Assembly: GCA_022615215.1 (NCBI GenBank)
Contig: JAKEHD010000253.1
Location: 1-6,909 of the forward strand
Reading direction: 5' to 3'
Length of the DNA stretch: 6,909 nucleotides
Source of the DNA: Blastocatellia bacterium
Lineage (GTDB): Bacteria; Acidobacteriota; Blastocatellia; UBA7656
The notes beneath the pieces are model-generated. The model worked only from the letters and a program-made list of their open reading frames with translations, was not told the DNA's origin and did no database searches. A program made the position numbers and the translations under genes. Positions 1-4,408 of the stretch are shown in pieces. How positions within the stretch are numbered: the stretch's first letter is position 1; every line of letters begins with the position of its first letter.

Positions 1-119
1 CTGGCTTGGGTTGTGGAACACGTTGTTGTTGAAGATGTTGGATCATAGTTTATGTCAAGTAGGCATTATTTCAGCATAGTTCAACACAAGACTGGGGTTT
101 ATTAAAGATTTCTTTCTTA

Positions 120-205
120 GGCATCTCGCCTGCTTGTCTTGCAGAGACGCCGTTCTTAGAGAACATCAGCAATGAGGCAAGCCAAGCACGCTAGAAGCGT
201 GCGCT
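120..205. repeat. Cluster of inverted repeats, candidate interspersed palindromic element
   Basis: Several hairpins are packed together. GGC-A-TCTC (120-127) faces GAGA-C-GCC (144-151). GTTCT (152-156) faces AGAAC (160-164) across a 3-nt loop. The 12-nt arm at 131-142 faces 177-188 with one mismatch. GCACGCT (186-192) faces AGCGTGC (196-202) across an AGA loop. The last two share bases 186-188 and some others also overlap, so not all can form at once. The segment ending GTGCGCTCCCAGG resembles non-coding repeats I recall from acidobacterial genomes. That is memory, not a search, so the interspersed-repeat label is an inference; a structured RNA is the alternative. Confidence 0.45.
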
Positions 206-325
206 CCCAGGTACTTTGCAACTACCCTGTCAAGAAATTCTATCAACTTGTGCCTGCGCGATATATGCGATAAAGTTACTGTCTCAAAAAACCCGGTAAA
301 CGGGCTGAATTTGATGAGCTGTAGA

Positions 326-338
326 GGCCGATCCGGCC
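326..338. other. Short GC hairpin upstream of the protease
   Basis: GGCCG (326-330) and CGGCC (334-338) form a perfect 5-bp stem over a 3-nt ATC loop, followed by CTTGTTG. The T content after it is too poor for a confident intrinsic terminator. It could be a weak terminator of upstream transcription, a regulator binding site, or chance. It lies about 100 bp before the protease start codon, so it could affect that gene's transcript if the promoter lies further upstream. Confidence 0.25.
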
Positions 339-420
339 CTTGTTGACTATCTTATATCGAAGGTTTCCGCTACTCCCCGGGCTGAAACTTCATGTGGACA
401 GGATTGTTCGACTGTAGAAG

Positions 421-430
421 TAAGGAGGTT
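421..430 (+). promoter_or_regulatory. Strong Shine-Dalgarno site for the protease gene
   Basis: TAAGGAGGTT matches the anti-Shine-Dalgarno end of 16S rRNA almost perfectly. Its GGAGG core ends 7 nt before the ATG at 436. This fixes the protease start codon and implies efficient translation. The spacer is T-rich and unstructured. Confidence 0.9.
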
Positions 431-435
431 TTTCG

Positions 436-3400
436 ATGAAAGCGATTATACTCAGGACGGGAGCCATTGCTTCGCTTCTGCTTGCTGTGGCGATAGCCGG
501 GACTATGCCGATCTTTTCCGATACCGCACCATCCAAACAACGCCAGCGCATAGATGATAATCCGGCGGGCAAAAAGCGTGACCGCCTGCGCCGCACTGCA
601 ACTCCTCTCTCCTATCGCAGCCCCGGCTCATCGCATAAACTCCTCGTGCAATCAAGCGATGCGGAGACCGAAGGCCGCATACTCTCTTCGGGGGCGGCCC
701 GTCGGGTTCGCAAGTACGGCTCATATACTCTCATCGAAGTCGACGACCCTGTTATGTCTTCTCTCGATGCGGGCGTGTTCGAACGCGCGCAACTGAGAGA
801 TGATTTGAATCTTATTCTTCTCAAGCGCGGCCAGATAGATACTACCGGACAACTTCCCGATGTGAGGAGCGATCTTCGACAGAAAGAGGGCCTGCCCTAC
901 TCGCTCCACATGGTGCAGTTGTTCGGCCCGCCGACGCCCGCGACCGTAGGCGCGCTCTCGGCGACCGGCGCGAAGATAATATCTTATATACCGAACAACG
1001 CTTATTTGATCTGGGTCTCGCGCGCAGAGCTTCAACGTGTGCGCGCCCTCAGAAGGCAATCAGACGCCGTGCAATGGGAAGGGCCGTTTCATCCCGCCTA
1101 TAAGCTCGATAAGCGAATCGCTCTCGATTCGGGCGAACCCCTTTCCGTTTCAATAATAGTCGTCTCGACCCCGGATGCAGACCGCACCATCGCCCGCATA
1201 AAGTCGCTCGCCGAGGGAGAACTTATGCCTCAGTTCGAATCCTCAAGCGCCATACACATGAGAGTGACGGCCAGGGGAAGCGATCTGGCGGAACTGGCGC
1301 GACAGCCTTCGGTGATATCGATCGAGCCGTGGGTCAGTCCCCGCTTGAGCGACGAGCGGGCCAATCAGATAGTCGCAAACGCCGTCGCGCAGGAGACAAC
1401 CAACAACGTCACGGTCGTGCGGCCCGCGCAGCCCGGCTATCTCGCATTTTTGAACTCCGCAGGATTCAATACGAACTTCGACTTCGCAATAGATATTGCC
1501 GACACGGGCTTCGATTTGGGATCGGCCGATGCGGCGCGCGTACATCAGGATTTTCTCGATGGCGCGGGGGCCTCGCGCATAGCGTACCTGAACGATCATA
1601 CGGGGGATTCGTCCCGGCACGGGGGCGACCCGAATATACTTCCGGCCCATGACACTCTCGGTCACGGAACTCTCAACGCCTCAATAGCGGGCGGTCTCAA
1701 CGTGAAAGCCGATGACACCTTCAGGGACTTCCTCGGATTTCAATACGGGCTGGGAACCGCGCCTTTCACGCGCATAGGCATATCGAAGATTTTCGACGAT
1801 AACGGAAATATCCCGTTCAGCGTCTCTTTCGAGGGTTATATATCAGCGGCTTACCAGGGAGGCGCTCGCATATCGAGCAATAGCTGGGGCGTATGCGGAG
1901 ACGGGTTCTGCAATCTCTACACAGGGGACTCGTTCTTGTACGACAACCTCGTGCGCGACGCAGACTCTCAGGCATTCGGCAATCAGGAGATGACGATCAT
2001 CTTTTCGGCCGGCAATGATGGCTCGTTTTTGGCCGGCTCGATCAGCATTCCCGCAACGGCGAAGAACGTTATAACAGTGGGAGCAAGCGAAGGCTTCCGC
2101 TCGAAGGACGCTCAGGGTAACAATCTGGTGGATGGGTGCGGGGTGGGCGCTGGTTCTGCCGACAACGCTTTCGACATAGTCGGGTTTTCGGCCGACGGTC
2201 CCGTGGAGGATGGGCGAGCGAAGCCCGACATCGTAGCGCCCGGCACACACATAACGGGGGCGGCATCCCAAGACAATTTCTTCGCCACCAATTCCGAATT
2301 CGACCTGGGCGTATGCGACCGCTATTTTCCCAGCGGCCAGACCTTCTACACGTGGTCTACGGGCACGAGCCATTCGACGCCTATCATCGCAGGCGGGGCC
2401 GCCCTCGGACTCCATTGGTTGAAGGAGCGTCTGGGGACCGAACCCAGCCCGGCCCTCGTGAAAGCCTTCCTTCTCAATTCGACAACATACCTGACGGGAA
2501 ACCTGGCCGGCGGCGACCTGCCCGGATCGCGGCAGGGGTGGGGCGCGCTCAATCTCTCGCGCATGTTCGAAGAGACGGATCGCATAATCCACGATCAGTC
2601 GCCGGAGCGGACCTTCACCGAAAGCGGCGGCAAGGCGTTTGAAACTACCGGGGTCATAACCGATCAGTCGAAAGAGTTCCGCGTCATGCTCGTATGGACC
2701 GATGCGCCCGGAAACCCGTTCGTCAACGCCCCTTACGTCAATCAACTGAATCTCGAAGTCATAGTCGGAGGCGTCCTCTATGATGGTAATAATTTCTCCG
2801 GCGAGTATTCGGAGCCGGGCGGCGGGAAGGATTTTCTGAACAACGTTCAGGCAGTAAGGCTGCCTGCTAACACTACGGGTACGTTCGTCGTGCGCGTGCG
2901 GCCCACAGTGATCGCAGGCGACGGCATCCCTGGTAACGGCATCAACCTGGACCAGGACTTCGCGCTCGTGGTCACGAACGGACGCGAAGAAGCGGTGCCC
3001 GTGCTCTCGGTCGAAGACCGTGAAGGCGTCTCTTCGGGCGTGACGGTTATGCATTCGAATGGGGCGAGCGACAGTTCGCTGATACCGGGCGAGGCGGCGA
3101 GGATTTCAGTCGAGGTCGGCAACGAGTCGCTGGAAGCGGATGCGGATATTTTTTCGGCCGCTTTATTGCTGAACGCCGCCCAAAGCTCGACCTCCACGTT
3201 CCCGGTTATAGAGGGCGGCGCGGCGGCGAGCAATGAGTCGCCGTTCGAGATCGGCGTGCCTTCCTCTCTTCGCTGCGGGTCCATAGCCCGATTTCAGTTA
3301 AGGCTCGAAACCAGTCTCGGACAGATAACCCTGCCCGTCAACATAAGGGTCGGGCGAGAGTTGGCGGGCGGCCCTGTGGTTTTGCTCGATGACGATGTCG

Positions 3401-4050
3401 ACGGCGGACGAGTGAAATGGAAGAAGAAGAAAGGATTCGGCACGAGCACGCTCGTAGGCAATAGCGGCTCGCAGTCTTATCATGTGGAAGACACCGGCGA
3501 TAATGGCACCCGCAAGGGTCTCCTGATCTTGAAGAAGAAAGTGAAGATACCCTCGGACGCAGGCAACATTCGTTTGACCTTCTTCCATATATTCGACTTC
3601 GAGCCGGGTTATGACGGAGGGGTGCTCGAAATATCGGCCGATAGCGGCCAGACCTGGCAGGATCTCGGCTCGCGCATTCTCGTGGGCGGATATAACGGAC
3701 GGGTGACTGAGCTTTCGAGCAACCCGCTTGGCGACCGCTTCAGTTGGACTTCGCGCGGGCGAACGGGGGTCTTCAGCCAGGTGGTCATCGACCTGGACGA
3801 TTTCGCGGGTCAGACGATCAAGCTGCGCTTCATCGGCGGATTCGACGAAGCCACGGGAGTCGCCGAAGGGTTTACCGGCTGGTTCATAGATGATATTCGA
3901 ATCACTATGAACAGATACTCTTGCAGCAATCCCTCGTCTGCGTCGCCCGATCTATCAACCGCAGGGCGTCGAACATCGAATATAACCCGCGATGCGTCAC
4001 CCGTCAGCCCTCGGCAGTACATGCCTTCAGTCCGAAAAAATCGGGAGTGA
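436..4050 (+). CDS. Secreted subtilisin-like (S8) serine endopeptidase with prodomain and multi-domain C-terminus
   Basis: This is a 1204-residue exported protease. Residues 1-21 form a signal peptide (MK start, hydrophobic run, likely AIA|G cleavage). Residues about 65-305 are a long prodomain containing two or three similar alpha/beta units, including the phrase YIPNNAYLIWV (184-194). The catalytic domain covers about 345-710: Asp356 in IADTGFD, His410 in GHGTLNA, oxyanion Asn527 in SAGNDGS, and Ser645 in GTSHSTP, so the active site is complete. Residues about 725-850 match the beta-sandwich of KP-43-type subtilases (LVWTDAPG at 752-759, VNQLNLEV at 768-775, QDFALVV at 840-846). Residues about 855-975 look like an Ig-like domain, and 978-1158 like a MAM/concanavalin-type domain ending GWFIDDIRI. 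The tail 1163-1204 is basic and disordered, with no visible sortase or other sorting signal. It is much longer than classical subtilisins. A role in degrading extracellular protein is inferred. The ATG is chosen because of the strong ribosome binding site at 421-430. The substrate is unknown. Confidence 0.95.
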   Translation: MKAIILRTGAIASLLLAVAIAGTMPIFSDTAPSKQRQRIDDNPAGKKRDRLRRTATPLSYRSPGSSHKLLVQSSDAETEGRILSSGAARRVRKYGSYTLIEVDDPVMSSLDAGVFERAQLRDDLNLILLKRGQIDTTGQLPDVRSDLRQKEGLPYSLHMVQLFGPPTPATVGALSATGAKIISYIPNNAYLIWVSRAELQRVRALRRQSDAVQWEGPFHPAYKLDKRIALDSGEPLSVSIIVVSTPDADRTIARIKSLAEGELMPQFESSSAIHMRVTARGSDLAELARQPSVISIEPWVSPRLSDERANQIVANAVAQETTNNVTVVRPAQPGYLAFLNSAGFNTNFDFAIDIADTGFDLGSADAARVHQDFLDGAGASRIAYLNDHTGDSSRHGGDPNILPAHDTLGHGTLNASIAGGLNVKADDTFRDFLGFQYGLGTAPFTRIGISKIFDDNGNIPFSVSFEGYISAAYQGGARISSNSWGVCGDGFCNLYTGDSFLYDNLVRDADSQAFGNQEMTIIFSAGNDGSFLAGSISIPATAKNVITVGASEGFRSKDAQGNNLVDGCGVGAGSADNAFDIVGFSADGPVEDGRAKPDIVAPGTHITGAASQDNFFATNSEFDLGVCDRYFPSGQTFYTWSTGTSHSTPIIAGGAALGLHWLKERLGTEPSPALVKAFLLNSTTYLTGNLAGGDLPGSRQGWGALNLSRMFEETDRIIHDQSPERTFTESGGKAFETTGVITDQSKEFRVMLVWTDAPGNPFVNAPYVNQLNLEVIVGGVLYDGNNFSGEYSEPGGGKDFLNNVQAVRLPANTTGTFVVRVRPTVIAGDGIPGNGINLDQDFALVVTNGREEAVPVLSVEDREGVSSGVTVMHSNGASDSSLIPGEAARISVEVGNESLEADADIFSAALLLNAAQSSTSTFPVIEGGAAASNESPFEIGVPSSLRCGSIARFQLRLETSLGQITLPVNIRVGRELAGGPVVLLDDDVDGGRVKWKKKKGFGTSTLVGNSGSQSYHVEDTGDNGTRKGLLILKKKVKIPSDAGNIRLTFFHIFDFEPGYDGGVLEISADSGQTWQDLGSRILVGGYNGRVTELSSNPLGDRFSWTSRGRTGVFSQVVIDLDDFAGQTIKLRFIGGFDEATGVAEGFTGWFIDDIRITMNRYSCSNPSSASPDLSTAGRRTSNITRDASPVSPRQYMPSVRKNRE

Positions 4051-4103
4051 AAGGCGACCATCGATGGAGTGGATGGCCGGTTAAAGCGGCAGGCTTTAAA
4101 TTA

Positions 4104-4132
4104 GAGACACGGGCGCGCTTTTGTGTTAATAT
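4104..4132 (+). promoter_or_regulatory. Candidate sigma70-type promoter for the response regulator gene
   Basis: GAGACA (4104-4109) matches the -35 consensus at 4 of 6 positions and TAATAT (4127-4132) matches the -10 at 4 of 6, with an optimal 17-nt spacer. A start near 4139 would give a leader of about 270 nt containing the hairpin at 4153-4186. Promoter consensus in this organism is unknown, so this is tentative. Confidence 0.3.
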
Positions 4133-4152
4133 CCTCGCTGTAGCAGCGCAAG

Positions 4153-4186
4153 AGCTGGCCGGGTGGCTATCGCAGCCCCCGGAGCT
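4153..4186 (+). other. GC-rich hairpin in the response regulator leader
   Basis: AGCT (4153-4156), CCGGG (4159-4163) and GGCT (4165-4168) pair with AGCC (4174-4177), CCCGG (4178-4182) and AGCT (4183-4186). The result is a 13-bp stem with a 2-nt and a 1-nt bulge on the left arm and a 5-nt ATCGC loop. The downstream sequence is TTGATCTTCTTCGG, T-rich but interrupted, so a terminator is possible but weak. If the promoter just upstream is real, this is a stable 5' leader structure that could affect transcript elongation or stability. No known riboswitch class was recognised. Confidence 0.45.
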
Positions 4187-4395
4187 GTTGATCTTCTTCG
4201 GTTGTCAGCCCCTGAAAAAACAAGGCTTGAGCAGTGAGGGTCGAAGGATTTCCATCTCTCTCGGTCCCGGCAACGGACGTATCTCTCAAGCTTGCGCGCG
4301 CAGGAAGACATAGGCTACACTCGGCCCAAGCCCGGAGTCGCTCTTTAAATTTTATTTGATACCAGTTTGAGCGTGCGTGCAGGCTTAGGCAGACT

Positions 4396-4402
4396 GGGGG
4401 AG
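4396..4402 (+). promoter_or_regulatory. Ribosome binding site deciding the response regulator start
   Basis: GGGGGAG ends 6 nt before the ATG at 4409. The alternative in-frame TTG at 4367 would add 14 residues with no receiver-like content and has no comparable site in front of it. The ATG also puts the first beta strand of the receiver (TSRILLADD) directly at the N-terminus, as is usual. Confidence 0.8.
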
Positions 4403-4408
4403 AGTCGA

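Larger units (their letters stand above)
1..435. other. Intergenic region upstream of the protease gene
   Basis: No gene can be supported in this stretch. It is visibly more AT-rich and compositionally different from the genes that follow. It contains a cluster of inverted repeats between about 120 and 202, a small GC hairpin at 292-304 preceded by an A-run, another hairpin at 326-338, and the protease ribosome binding site at 421-430. The first 48 bases are open on both strands (a 15-codon plus frame ending in TAG at 46-48, and a minus-strand ATG at 46-44 reading off the left edge), but neither has a ribosome binding site or recognisable protein. Promoter-like pieces exist, such as TTGACT at 343-348 (5 of 6 to the -35 consensus), but no well-spaced -10 accompanies them. 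Confidence 0.6.
4051..4408. other. Intergenic region / probable leader of the response regulator gene
   Basis: This gap of 358 bp has no supported gene. It carries a 10-bp palindrome CCATCGATGG (4058-4067), an inverted repeat TTAAAGC / GCTTTAA (4081-4087 and 4093-4099), a candidate promoter (4104-4132), a GC-rich hairpin (4153-4186), and the response regulator ribosome binding site (4396-4402). No convincing intrinsic terminator for the protease is visible: the TTAAAGC inverted repeat has no T-tract after it. A minus-strand frame within 4170-4250 has a faint cyclic-nucleotide-binding-protein flavour, but it is too short to annotate. Confidence 0.6.

Noticed and set aside
1..48. Partial genes at the left edge: a plus frame ending in TAG (46-48) or a minus frame starting at ATG (46-44)
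   Set aside because: Only 15 codons each, no ribosome binding site for the minus start, and no recognisable peptide. Both strands cannot be real, and neither can be preferred.
285..304. Minus-strand terminator-like hairpin (CCCG / CGGG with an A-run that reads as T-run on the minus strand)
   Set aside because: The stem is only 4-5 bp, and there is no minus-strand gene to its right for it to terminate.
343..371. Promoter from TTGACT (343-348) for the protease
   Set aside because: Good -35 but no acceptable -10 at 16-18 nt; the TTATAT at 352-357 is far too close.
1843..3054. Minus-strand open frame of 403 codons inside the protease gene
   Set aside because: It is exactly codon-registered with the protease, so it stays open only because the sense gene avoids TTA, CTA and TCA codons there. 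It has no ribosome binding site and no recognisable domain, while the sense frame has clear subtilase motifs.
4081..4099. Protease terminator at the TTAAAGC/GCTTTAA inverted repeat
   Set aside because: The stem is AT-rich and followed by AAATTAG with no T-tract, so it is at best a protein-binding palindrome.
3921..4313. Plus-strand frame of 130 codons overlapping the protease 3' end and the intergenic region
   Set aside because: It starts at a TTG inside the protease with no ribosome binding site, and the protein is unrecognisable.
4367..4408. Earlier TTG start for the response regulator
   Set aside because: It adds 14 residues that are not part of the receiver fold. The strong GGGGGAG site fits the ATG at 4409.
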